A stretch of DNA of 64,000 nt, taken from contig DASRQS010000052.1 in NCBI GenBank assembly GCA_035696365.1, forward strand, positions 1-64,000. Reading direction: 5' to 3'. The stretch is from JALYLC01 sp035696365. GTDB lineage: Bacteria; Actinomycetota; Thermoleophilia; Gaiellales; JALYLC01. Positions 1 through 10,382 of the stretch are shown here, one piece after another. A model generated the notes under the pieces. It searched no databases, was not told where the DNA came from, and was given only the letters and a program-made list of their open reading frames with translations. A program made the position numbers and the translations under genes. Every line of letters starts with the position of its first letter. The stretch's first letter is position 1.

Positions 1-821
1 ACGCTCGCGATGGCCATGGAGGGCAGGAACGTCAGGCCCGGCAGGTACCGGGCCTCGACACCCGCCTCTTGCAGGGAGGCCGAGCGCACCCCCTGAGCGC
101 GCTCGCGGAAGCGCTCGCGCACCTCGGCCTCGCGCCCGAACGCCTGCACCATCTCCATGCCGACGATCGACTCGTCGGCCGCCTCGGTGAGGTCGGCCTT
201 GCGCTGCTGGACGATGCGCGAGAGCGGCGTGACGAGGCGCGCGAAGCGCCAGGTCAGCAGCATGATCAGCGGCATCGTGAGGCCCGCGTAGAGCATCAGG
301 CGCGCGTTGACGCTGAGCAGCACGACCGTGACGCCGCAGATCATCATGATGCTCGAGCAGACCTGGACGACGCCCCAGCCGATGAAGTAGCGGATCGGAT
401 AGAGGTCGTTGGTCGCGCGCGAGAGCACCTGCCCGGTGGCGTGGCGGTCGTAGAACGCGCGCGGATAGGTGAGATAGGCGTCGTAGAGCGTGGCGCGCAG
501 GCGGTTCTCGATGACGATGCCGATGCGCGAGGTGATCGCCCGGCGCGTCGAGTTGGTCGCGAAGCGCAGGCAGGCGCAAACTGCGATAAGCACCAGGTAG
601 AGCGCGAGCTCCGAGTGGTCCTTGGCGACGATCGAGTTGTCGATCACGCGCTGGACCAGCACCGGGATCGCGATGCCGAATGCGGTCGTCGCAAGCGCGC
701 ACAGCAGGCCGATGCCGACGAGACGCCGCTCCACCCACCACTCCCGCGTCAAATGGCGGGCGGTCGGGCCGAAGCTCAGGTCAGGAGGATCGACCGTACT
801 GACTGGTGCAGATACGGCCAT
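1..821 (-). CDS. ABC exporter, N-terminal membrane half (partial, runs off left edge)
   Basis: The first 273 codons read as the transmembrane domain of a type IV (MsbA/LmrA-like) ABC exporter. Several hydrophobic helices are followed by the conserved stretch around ESIVGMEMVQAFGRE and the coupling-helix region. The ATP-binding domain should lie beyond position 1, so substrate and half/full transporter status cannot be judged. The ATG at 821 was chosen because the reading frame from it is continuous and gives a short polar N-terminus before the first helix. The start sits directly beside a hairpin (826-849) belonging to or overlapping the palindromic repeat family, and no good Shine-Dalgarno sequence is visible. 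The upstream neighbour on the same strand is the universal stress protein gene. Confidence 0.85.
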   Translation of the reverse strand, partial: MAVSAPVSTVDPPDLSFGPTARHLTREWWVERRLVGIGLLCALATTAFGIAIPVLVQRVIDNSIVAKDHSELALYLVLIAVCACLRFATNSTRRAITSRIGIVIENRLRATLYDAYLTYPRAFYDRHATGQVLSRATNDLYPIRYFIGWGVVQVCSSIMMICGVTVVLLSVNARLMLYAGLTMPLIMLLTWRFARLVTPLSRIVQQRKADLTEAADESIVGMEMVQAFGREAEVRERFRERAQGVRSASLQEAGVEARYLPGLTFLPSMAIAS

Positions 822-825
822 CCAT

Positions 826-865
826 GGAGAGTGCCATTTGGCACTCTCCGCGCGTGCCAGTTGGC
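826..865. repeat. Palindromic repeat copy 1 (divergent) between usp and the ABC gene
   Basis: Two overlapping inverted repeats occupy this 51-nt gap between genes. GGAGAGTGCC and GGCACTCTCC pair perfectly across an ATTT loop (826-849). A second pairing (833-865) has 12-nt arms, mostly complementary, around a 9-nt loop, the same geometry as the cleaner copies at 2585 and 2973. There is no T-tract on either strand, so it is a poor terminator. Confidence 0.6.
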
Positions 866-872
866 GTGGCGC

Positions 873-1307
873 TCAGACGAGCAGGACCCGGCAGGTCACG
901 TGGTCCAGGACGAAGCGGGCGACGTGGCCGACGCTCTTCGGGCCCGGGCGGCTGGGGTCGCCGTCGCGGGAGAGCACGAGCAGGTCGGCGCGCGCCGCGG
1001 CAGCGACGACCTCCTGCTCCGCGCGGCCGCGCAGCGCCACCTGCTCGGCGCTGCGGCCGAGCAACGTCGCGGCGTCGCCGAGCAGGGCGCGGGCGGCATC
1101 CTCCGAGATGGAGCGCATCAGCTCGGGCGGGCCCTCGGGGCCGCGCCCGCGGCCCAGCAGCCCCGATCGGGCTCCGCGGGCCAGTGCCTCTGCATCGCCC
1201 CCGGTCACGTGCAGCAGCGTGATCTCCGCGGCTTCCGGAACGAGCTCGGCCGCGGCGGCGATCGTCGCCTCCCAGCTGTCCTCGGTGATCCACACGAGGG
1301 CGCGCAT
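873..1307 (-). CDS. Universal stress protein (UspA family)
   Basis: A 144-residue single-domain USP. It begins MRALVWITEDSWEAT and has a central acidic/glycine-rich segment, the alpha/beta motif ADLLVLSRDGDPSRPG, and the terminal strand CRVLLV. The ATG at 1307 overlaps the permease stop by one base (TGATG), so the two are probably co-translated; an in-frame ATG twelve bases upstream is an alternative. USPs bind ATP or act as small stress regulators. Pairing with an ion permease is common and suggests regulation of, or response to, transport. The glycine motif for ATP binding is only partly recognisable. Confidence 0.8.
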   Translation of the reverse strand: MRALVWITEDSWEATIAAAAELVPEAAEITLLHVTGGDAEALARGARSGLLGRGRGPEGPPELMRSISEDAARALLGDAATLLGRSAEQVALRGRAEQEVVAAAARADLLVLSRDGDPSRPGPKSVGHVARFVLDHVTCRVLLV

Positions 1308-2567
1308 CACGCGAACCATCGCACGCTCAGCCAGAGCGCGACCGTGGAGCTCCCCAGGACGAGCGGGACCGTGAGCGCTCCGAGGCGCAGGAACTCGCCC
1401 AGCTCGACGTCGACGTCCTCGGCGTGGAGCACGCGCCGCCAGAGCAGGGTCGCCAGCGAGCCCACGTAGGTGAGATTCGGGCCGACGTTGACACCGATCA
1501 GCGCCGCCAGCACGGGGCCCGGGCCTGCGGAGCCGGCGAGCGCGGGCAGGGCGATGAGGATTGCCGGCAGGTTGTTGACGACGTTCGCGAGCACGGCGCA
1601 GGCGGCCGCGATCGCAAGCAGGTCGAACAGCCCGCCACCGCTGGGCAGGACCGGCGCGGGCGGCCGACTCGAGCCCGTTGTCGCTGGCCGTCCCGACGAT
1701 CACGCCGAGCGCGAGGACGAAGAGCGGGAATCCGGGCTCGGCCGAGCGGGCGATGTCGAGGAGCGAGGCCGTGCGACGCGCAAGTGCAGGCGCCGTGATC
1801 GCGACTGCTCCCGCAGCCGCGATCCAGACGGGCGCGATACCGAGAACGGAGCTCAGGGCGAAGCCGGCCAGCGTCAGCGCGAGGATCGAGAGCGGAAGAC
1901 GAGGCCAGTGCTGAGCGCGGATCGCCGGCTGGGCGCCCGGCGGGCTGCCGCGGCCGGTATGCCCGAAGAAGCGCGAGAGCACGGCCCACTCGAGGCCCAG
2001 CGCGACGAGCCACGGCAGCGCCATGAGCGCTCCGAAACGCGTGAACGACAGCCCGCTGGCGTGAAAGGCGAGCAGGTTCGTGAGGTTCGAGACCGGCAGG
2101 AGCAGCGACGCCGAGTTCGCGAGGTGCGAGCAGGCGTAGACATGCGGCTTCGGATCCGTGCGCATGCGGGCTGCCGTCACGAACACGATCGGCGTGAGCA
2201 GGACGACCGTGGCGTCGAGGCTGAGCACCGCCGTCACCGTCGCGGCCACGACAAAGACCAGTGCGAGTAGCCGCCTCGCGCTCCCGCGGGCGCGCTGCGC
2301 CAGGAGCGACCCGATCGCGTCGAACAGCCCTTGCCGGCGACAGCCCTCCGCGAGCACGAGCAGCGCGGCCAGGAAGCACACGGTCGATCCGAGACCGCCG
2401 ACCGCGTGCCGGGCGTCGGCGGCGCTGGTCGCGCCAACGGCGATGAGGAGCAGCGCGCCGAGCGTGGCGACGAGCGCCTCCGGCAGAAGGCGCGGCCGCA
2501 TGACCGCAGCCGCGAGCGCGGCCGCGAGCACGCAGAGCGACAGGATCAGCGCAAGGTTCTCAGTCAT
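1307..2567 (-). CDS. ArsB/NhaD/SLC13-type ion permease, interrupted by a frameshift
   Basis: About ten hydrophobic segments and the signature VLANVVNNLPAILIALPAL identify the ion-transporter superfamily (ArsB, NhaD, CitM). The N-terminal part reads from the ATG at 2567 to GTASDNGLESA near 1668. The C-terminal part continues in another frame from about 1650 (PSGGGLFDLLAIAAA) to the TGA at 1307. One base must be missing or extra in the GC-rich stretch around 1645-1668. Everything on both sides fits the family, so this is either a recent pseudogene or a sequencing error. Without the correction the upstream frame runs on and falsely joins the stress protein. Confidence 0.75.
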
Positions 2568-2584
2568 GGCCCACGGCCCTGGCC

Positions 2585-2619
2585 GGCCAAGTGGCACTCG
2601 CTGCGAGTGCCATTTGGCC
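2585..2619. repeat. Palindromic repeat copy 2
   Basis: A 35-nt element: 13-nt arms (GGCCAAGTGGCAC and GTGCCATTTGGCC, one G-T pair) around the 9-nt loop TCGCTGCGA. It lies between the permease start and the end of the preceding small gene on the same strand. Size, arms and loop match the copies at 2973 and 27505. Confidence 0.85.
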
Positions 2620-2634
2620 GCTACCCGGCTGCGC

Positions 2635-2919
2635 TCAACACTCGGGGTCGCCCCGAGGGAGCTTGTGCAGGTCGTCCACCTCGGCCTCCGAGGGGGCCGG
2701 CGGATGTGCCCCCTCGATGCGGTTGATCGTCTGCGCCGGGGTGGCGACGCCATCGCGGGTCTCGTACTCCGCGACTTCGACGAACTGCAGCTCTGGCCGG
2801 CGGATCAGCATCGCCGTGGCGGCCTGCTCGGCCTCGGGCCTGCCGCGATAACGCTCGGCGCCCCCGAGGCGCTCGCCTTCGGGCTGAAGCTCGAACCACG
2901 TGCCCTCGCCGGTGCTCAT
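2635..2919 (-). CDS. Small conserved-looking hypothetical protein (94 aa)
   Basis: An acidic soluble protein of 94 residues starting MSTGEGTWFELQPEG, with no signal peptide, no membrane segment and no recognised motif. The ATG at 2919 was preferred over extending to 3033, because the extension would translate the palindromic repeat at 2973-3007. Codon use is typical of the region (GC-rich third positions), which supports it being real. It lies upstream of the permease gene on the same strand and is divergent from mutS2. Function unknown. Confidence 0.6.
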   Translation of the reverse strand: MSTGEGTWFELQPEGERLGGAERYRGRPEAEQAATAMLIRRPELQFVEVAEYETRDGVATPAQTINRIEGAHPPAPSEAEVDDLHKLPRGDPEC

Positions 2920-2964
2920 GGTTCGGATATGCCCGCCGAGGCCGAGATCCACGCCGCCCAGCGC

Positions 2965-3015
2965 CCGGCGGAGGCCAAGTGGCACCCGCGGCGTGTGCCA
3001 CTTGGCCTCCGCCGG
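2965..3015. repeat. Palindromic repeat copy 3, extended to perfect 21-bp arms
   Basis: The core 35-nt element (2973-3007) is flanked by further complementarity. The perfect arms are therefore 21 nt each (CCGGCGGAGGCCAAGTGGCAC and its complement) around the loop CCGCGGCGT. It sits in the divergent gap between the 94-aa gene and mutS2. No T-tract follows on either strand. Confidence 0.9.
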
Positions 3016-3062
3016 ACTGCTCGACGCGAGCAACCGTCCCGTTCGGGGACTCCCCCGCCCCC

Positions 3063-3068
3063 TATCCT
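3063..3068 (+). promoter_or_regulatory. Candidate -10 (TATCCT) of mutS2
   Basis: TATCCT ends 8 nt before the ATG at 3077, the same close spacing seen before many genes in this window. It implies a leaderless or nearly leaderless mutS2 transcript. No convincing -35 is visible. Confidence 0.4.
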
Positions 3069-3076
3069 GCGGCGTG

Positions 3077-5476
3077 ATGGACGGTCACGCGCTCGACGTG
3101 CTCGAGCTTGCCGCGATCCGCGAGCGGCTCGCGAACCACACGTCCTTCTCGGCCGGGCGGGCGCTGGCCGAGGCGTTGCTGCCGTCGCCCGACGCCGCGG
3201 AGGTGGCCACGCGGCAGGCGCTCTGCGCGGAGGCGCTGCAGCTGATCGCGCTTGGAGCGCCGCACATGGCAGGAGCCCACGACGTGCGCCCGGAGGCCGA
3301 GCACGCGGGTCGCGGCGGTGCGCTCGGGGTCGACGCGCTGGTCGAGGTCGCCGAGACCGTGCGCGCGGCGCTCGGGGTGCGCGGGCACCTCAGCGAGCGC
3401 CTGGAGATCGCTCCGCTGCTCGCCGGGCGTGCGTGTGAGATCGCCGAGACGCTTTCCGCGGTCGCCGATCAGCTCGAGCGGGCACTCGAGCTCGATCCTC
3501 CGGGTGTCAAGGATTCGGCCTCGGCCAAGCTCAAGACGTTGCGGTCGGAACTCGCGACGGCACGGCGGCGGGCGAGTGACCGGCTGCGGTCGCTCGCATC
3601 CGATCCCGATCTGCAGCCCCACCTGCAGGAGGACTTCGTCACGGAGCGCGGCGGGCGGCCGGTGATCGCCGTGCGTGCGAGCGCGCGCAGCGCCGTACCG
3701 GGGATCGTGCACGACACGAGCAACTCGGGGCAGACGCTGTTCGTGGAGCCGTTCGCGATCGTGGAGCTGTCGAACAGGCTGCGCGAGCTCGAGGGCGAGG
3801 AGCGCGACGAGGTGGCGCGTATCCTGGCGGAGCTCTCGCGGGCCGTCGGCGCCCAGGCGGACGAACTCGCGGCCGCGGTCGATGTGCTCGCCACGATCGA
3901 CTTCGCGCTCGCGCGCGGGGCGCTGTCGCGCAGCTGGCGCGGATGTGCGGTCACGCCCGGCGACGACGTCGAGTTGGTCGCCGCGCGCCATCCGCTGCTC
4001 GACCCCGAGACCGTGGTGCCCATCGATCTGCCCCTGACAGGCGTGCGAGTGCTCGTCCTGAGCGGCGCCAACACGGGCGGAAAGACGGTGGCGCTGAAGA
4101 CCCTCGGCCTGTGCGCTTTGCTCCACCAGTCCGGGCTGCAACCGCCGGCCGAGCGCGCGCGCCTGCCGGTGTTCGCGGACGTCGTGGCCGACATCGGCGA
4201 CGAGCAGTCGATCGCCGCCTCGCTCTCGACGTTCTCCGGGCACGTGCGCAACCTCGTGCACGTACTGGAGGCAGCGACCCCGCAGACGCTCGTGCTGCTC
4301 GACGAGGTCGCCGCAGGCACCGACCCCATCGAGGGCGCCGCGCTGGCACGTGCGCTACTCGGCGAGCTCGCGGAGCGCGCCGCGCTGACGGTCACGACGA
4401 CGCACTACGCCGAGGTCAAGCAGTGGGCGAGCGCGACGCCCGGCGCCCTCAACGGCGCCGTCGGATTCGACGAGGAGACGCTGGCGCCCACCTATACGCT
4501 CACATTGGGGCGCCCGGGCCCGTCCCACGCGCTCGAGATCGCGCGGCGGCTCGGACTCGGCGAGCGCGTGATCGAGCGCGCGCGCGAGGGCCTCGCGCCC
4601 GAGCGCGTCGAGACGGAGCGCCTGCTGCGCGAGGCCGCCCGCGCCGAGCAGGCGGCCCTGCGGCTGCGCGCGGAGGCCTGCATGGAGCGAGACGAGGCGG
4701 CGGCGCTGCGCGAGCAGGCGAAGCGCCACGAGCAGGCCCAGAGCGCCGCGGCCACGGCGGCGCAGGCGGCCATCGCCGAGGAGCGCGAGCGCGCCCGCGC
4801 AGAGGCCCGGGACGACCTGGCAACCCACCGCGCCGAGCTCGAGGCCCTGCGCGAGGAGGTGCGTGCCGCGCGCCGTGAGGAGCGCCGCCGGCGCGAGGCC
4901 CCGGGTGCCGAGGAACGAGCCGCCGAGGCGGACCGCGACCGCCGCCTGGGCGCCGCCGACGTGCATGTCCGCGCTGCGGCCCGCGCGATCGACGCGGGCC
5001 TGGACGAGCCCATCCGGCAGACGCGAGCGCTCGAGCCCGGCGATCCGGTGCGGGCACGTGCGCTCGGCCTGCGCGGCGTGATCGGGGAAATCGTCGACGG
5101 CGTGGCGCTCGTCCAGGGCGGTGCCATGCGCGTGCACCTGCCCGTGGAGCAGCTCGAGCCCGACCCCCAGGGCGGCCCCGCGCGCAACGCCGAGCCTGTG
5201 GTGCAGGTGCGGGCGGCGGCGATGTCACACGCGCCGAGCCTGCTCGACCTGCGCGGCCAGCGCGCCGACGAGGCGCGCGAGGCCGTCCGCCAGCTCGTCG
5301 ACGACGCCTACCTCGCGGGGCTGCCGGAGGTCGAGATCGTGCACGGCCGCGGCACCGGCGCGGTGCGCAGCGCCGTGCGCGAGGAGCTCGACCGCCACCC
5401 GCTCGTCGAGCGGCACGTCAGCGAGAGCGCCGACGGCGCCACGCGCGTGACGCTGGCCTCCCGCTCACCCGCCTGA
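3077..5476 (+). CDS. mutS2: Endonuclease/ribosome-rescue ATPase MutS2
   Basis: A 799-residue MutS2. It has a lever/clamp region, then the ABC-type ATPase with Walker A GANTGGKT near residue 330 and Walker B VLLDEVAAGTDP near 408. A long charged coiled coil (about 510-640) follows, and the C-terminal Smr domain contains LDLRGQR and HGRGTG near 754. MutS2 proteins suppress recombination and, in Firmicutes, act on collided ribosomes; the Smr domain is a nuclease. The ATG at 3077 directly follows an in-frame GTG (3074), so either could be used. It is convergent with infB, and a CCCGCC/GGCGGG hairpin spans its stop codon. Confidence 0.95.
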   Translation: MDGHALDVLELAAIRERLANHTSFSAGRALAEALLPSPDAAEVATRQALCAEALQLIALGAPHMAGAHDVRPEAEHAGRGGALGVDALVEVAETVRAALGVRGHLSERLEIAPLLAGRACEIAETLSAVADQLERALELDPPGVKDSASAKLKTLRSELATARRRASDRLRSLASDPDLQPHLQEDFVTERGGRPVIAVRASARSAVPGIVHDTSNSGQTLFVEPFAIVELSNRLRELEGEERDEVARILAELSRAVGAQADELAAAVDVLATIDFALARGALSRSWRGCAVTPGDDVELVAARHPLLDPETVVPIDLPLTGVRVLVLSGANTGGKTVALKTLGLCALLHQSGLQPPAERARLPVFADVVADIGDEQSIAASLSTFSGHVRNLVHVLEAATPQTLVLLDEVAAGTDPIEGAALARALLGELAERAALTVTTTHYAEVKQWASATPGALNGAVGFDEETLAPTYTLTLGRPGPSHALEIARRLGLGERVIERAREGLAPERVETERLLREAARAEQAALRLRAEACMERDEAAALREQAKRHEQAQSAAATAAQAAIAEERERARAEARDDLATHRAELEALREEVRAARREERRRREAPGAEERAAEADRDRRLGAADVHVRAAARAIDAGLDEPIRQTRALEPGDPVRARALGLRGVIGEIVDGVALVQGGAMRVHLPVEQLEPDPQGGPARNAEPVVQVRAAAMSHAPSLLDLRGQRADEAREAVRQLVDDAYLAGLPEVEIVHGRGTGAVRSAVREELDRHPLVERHVSESADGATRVTLASRSPA

Positions 5477-5482
5477 GGCGGG
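5468..5482. terminator. Hairpin across the mutS2 stop, between convergent genes
   Basis: CCCGCC and GGCGGG pair across the TGA stop codon. Only a short CTTTG follows on the + strand, so termination would be weak. It sits in the 25-nt convergent gap between mutS2 and infB. Confidence 0.35.
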
Positions 5483-5501
5483 CGCGCCGGCCTTTGAGCT
5501 T

Positions 5502-7790
<2,289 letters not shown>

Positions 7791-8072
7791 CTGGAAGGGG
7801 ACTGTATCAGGGGGAGGGTGCGCTCCCCGCCGCGCGCTGGACGGCTTGCCAAAGCCCGTCGGGGACGTTCACGCGCGCGCGCAAGGAGCGGCTGAGCAGC
7901 CCTCGGCGGGCGCTCATCGCAATCACGCAGGAGTGGTCGGGACAGACGTACGCGCCTCGTCCGTGGGCGCGTCCGGTAACCAGCACGCCGCTCGCATCGG
8001 CGCGCAGCGGGACGAGGTCGTGCTGCGGGCGTTTGCTCCCGCACCCGCAGCACGTGCGAATGGCACTCGTGA

Positions 8073-9326
<1,254 letters not shown>

Positions 9327-9764
9327 CTACAACTCCTCAACCAGATGAGCGCGGCTGATCGCCGCAAACGGAATCTCAATAAGTGCGCCGTCCTCGTCGC
9401 GCACGACGGCGCGCCGCTCGTCGCTCTCGAGCAACTCGCCGCGGAAACGGCGACGGCCCTCGAGCGGGGCGTGCAGGCGCACATCGACCTCGCGGCCGCG
9501 GAAACGCTCGTAGTGCGCCGGCTTCGTGAGCGGGCGCGGAATGCCGGGGGACGAGACCTCGAGCGCGAAGCGCTCGCGGAAGGCGACCAGTGCGCGTCCG
9601 ACCTCGACGCAGCGCTCGTGATCCACCCCTTCGGGATGATCGACGAGCACTCGCAGCACTCCTCCCGGGAGGACCCGCACATCGACCACGTCGATTGCGG
9701 GCAGGGCGGCGCCGAGCACGCGCTCGACGTCCTCTGCGATCGCTTCCGTGTGCCGCACAGCCAT
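9327..9764 (-). CDS. rimP: Ribosome maturation factor RimP
   Basis: A 145-residue RimP (30S maturation). It has an N-terminal alpha/beta domain with GVLRVLVDHPEGV and a C-terminal SH3-like domain with LEVSSPGIPRPLTKPAHYERF. It is the first gene of the rimP-nusA-rnpM-infB operon. The ATG at 9764 is preceded by a strong AGGAGGA Shine-Dalgarno (9774-9780), one of the better ribosome sites in the window. The upstream leader holds two hairpins, one a typical intrinsic terminator, so expression is probably controlled by attenuation. Confidence 0.95.
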   Translation of the reverse strand: MAVRHTEAIAEDVERVLGAALPAIDVVDVRVLPGGVLRVLVDHPEGVDHERCVEVGRALVAFRERFALEVSSPGIPRPLTKPAHYERFRGREVDVRLHAPLEGRRRFRGELLESDERRAVVRDEDGALIEIPFAAISRAHLVEEL

Positions 9765-9780
9765 ATGTCAGTGTCCTCCT

Positions 9781-9858
9781 GGCCGGTCGCCCTGACCGGG
9801 CCGGGGCACAAAAAAGGCGGGTCGGAGAACCCACCTTTCCAGCACCTACACCTCCGAC
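9781..9858 (-). promoter_or_regulatory. rimP leader: terminator, alternative pairing and RBS-proximal hairpin
   Basis: Reading on the minus strand, GTCGGAG (9858-9852) can pair with CTCCGAC (9827-9821). CTCCGAC contains most of the terminator loop and the beginning of its 3' arm, so the two structures exclude each other. After the terminator's T-tract a second hairpin (9802-9781) ends next to the AGGAGG of rimP. This has the layout of a classic attenuator. What signal it senses (NusA level, ribosome state or a leader peptide) is not visible. Confidence 0.55.
9810..9836 (-). terminator. Intrinsic terminator in the rimP leader
   Basis: Minus-strand AGGTGGGT and ACCCGCCT (8 bp, one U-G pair) enclose a 6-nt loop and run into six T residues. 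It can end dtd transcripts and, because it lies downstream of the candidate rimP promoter, can also attenuate the rimP operon. Confidence 0.8.
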
Positions 9859-9882
9859 TGCGGACACGAGCGAACCTCCTGC

Positions 9883-9911
9883 ACGGTAGCACGCCCGGCA
9901 GGCCGGGCGAA
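9883..9911 (-). promoter_or_regulatory. Candidate rimP operon promoter
   Basis: Minus-strand TTCGCC, 17 nt, TACCGT, placed just after the dtd stop. It would start RNA near 9876 and produce a leader of about 110 nt containing the attenuator-like structures. The -35 match is weak. Confidence 0.4.
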
Positions 9912-9918
9912 GCCGCGC

Positions 9919-10359
9919 TCAGACCTCGACGACGATCGTGACAGGCCCGTCGTTGACGAGTTCCACCTGCATGCGGGCACCGAAGCGCCCGCGCTCCACC
10001 GCGCTCACGCCCTCCTCCAGCAGGCGCTCGCAGACCTGCTCGTAGAGCGGCTCCGCCTGCTCGGGCGGGGCGGCTTCGCTGAAGCTCGGCCGGTTGCCGC
10101 GCGCCGTGTCGCCGTAGAGCGTGAACTGGCTGACGACGAGCGCGGCGCCGCCCGTGTCCAGCACGCTCCGGTCGAAGCGGCCCTCGGCATCGGGAAAGAT
10201 CCGCAGGCGCGCCAGGCGCGCCGCCATGCGGTCGGCCTCGCTGCCGCTGTCGCGCCGCCCGACACCCAGCAGGATCGCGAGGCCCGCGCCGATCGATCCG
10301 ACGGCGGCGCCGTCGACGTGCACCTCGGCGCGCGCCACGCGCTGGACGACTGCCCGCAT
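9919..10359 (-). CDS. dtd: D-aminoacyl-tRNA deacylase
   Basis: A full-length 146-residue DTD starting MRAVVQRVARAEVHVDG. It carries the chiral-proofreading motif SQFTLYGD and the C-terminal NDGPVTI variant of the NxPxT motif; the extra Asp between Asn and Gly is worth noting but occurs among homologues. It removes D-amino acids (and Gly) from mischarged tRNA. It is divergent from the acyl-CoA dehydrogenase gene with only 23 nt between start codons. The -10 TACCCT ends 6 nt before the ATG. Confidence 0.95.
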   Translation of the reverse strand: MRAVVQRVARAEVHVDGAAVGSIGAGLAILLGVGRRDSGSEADRMAARLARLRIFPDAEGRFDRSVLDTGGAALVVSQFTLYGDTARGNRPSFSEAAPPEQAEPLYEQVCERLLEEGVSAVERGRFGARMQVELVNDGPVTIVVEV

Positions 10360-10365
10360 GGGGCA

Positions 10366-10375
10366 AGGGTAGATT
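10366..10375. promoter_or_regulatory. Shared divergent -10 region, dtd / acyl-CoA dehydrogenase
   Basis: On the minus strand TACCCT (10371-10366) lies 6 nt before the dtd ATG. On the plus strand TAGATT (10370-10375) lies 7 nt before the dehydrogenase ATG. The two hexamers share the self-complementary TA at 10370-10371. Both transcripts would be leaderless. Confidence 0.55.
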
Positions 10376-10382
10376 GCCCGGC

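Noticed and set aside
873..2753. A single 626-residue frame joining the permease N-terminus with the stress protein
   Set aside because: The middle part reads as low-complexity Arg/Ala sequence in the wrong frame. The correct permease C-terminus is in another frame, so the join is caused by the frameshift, not a fusion.
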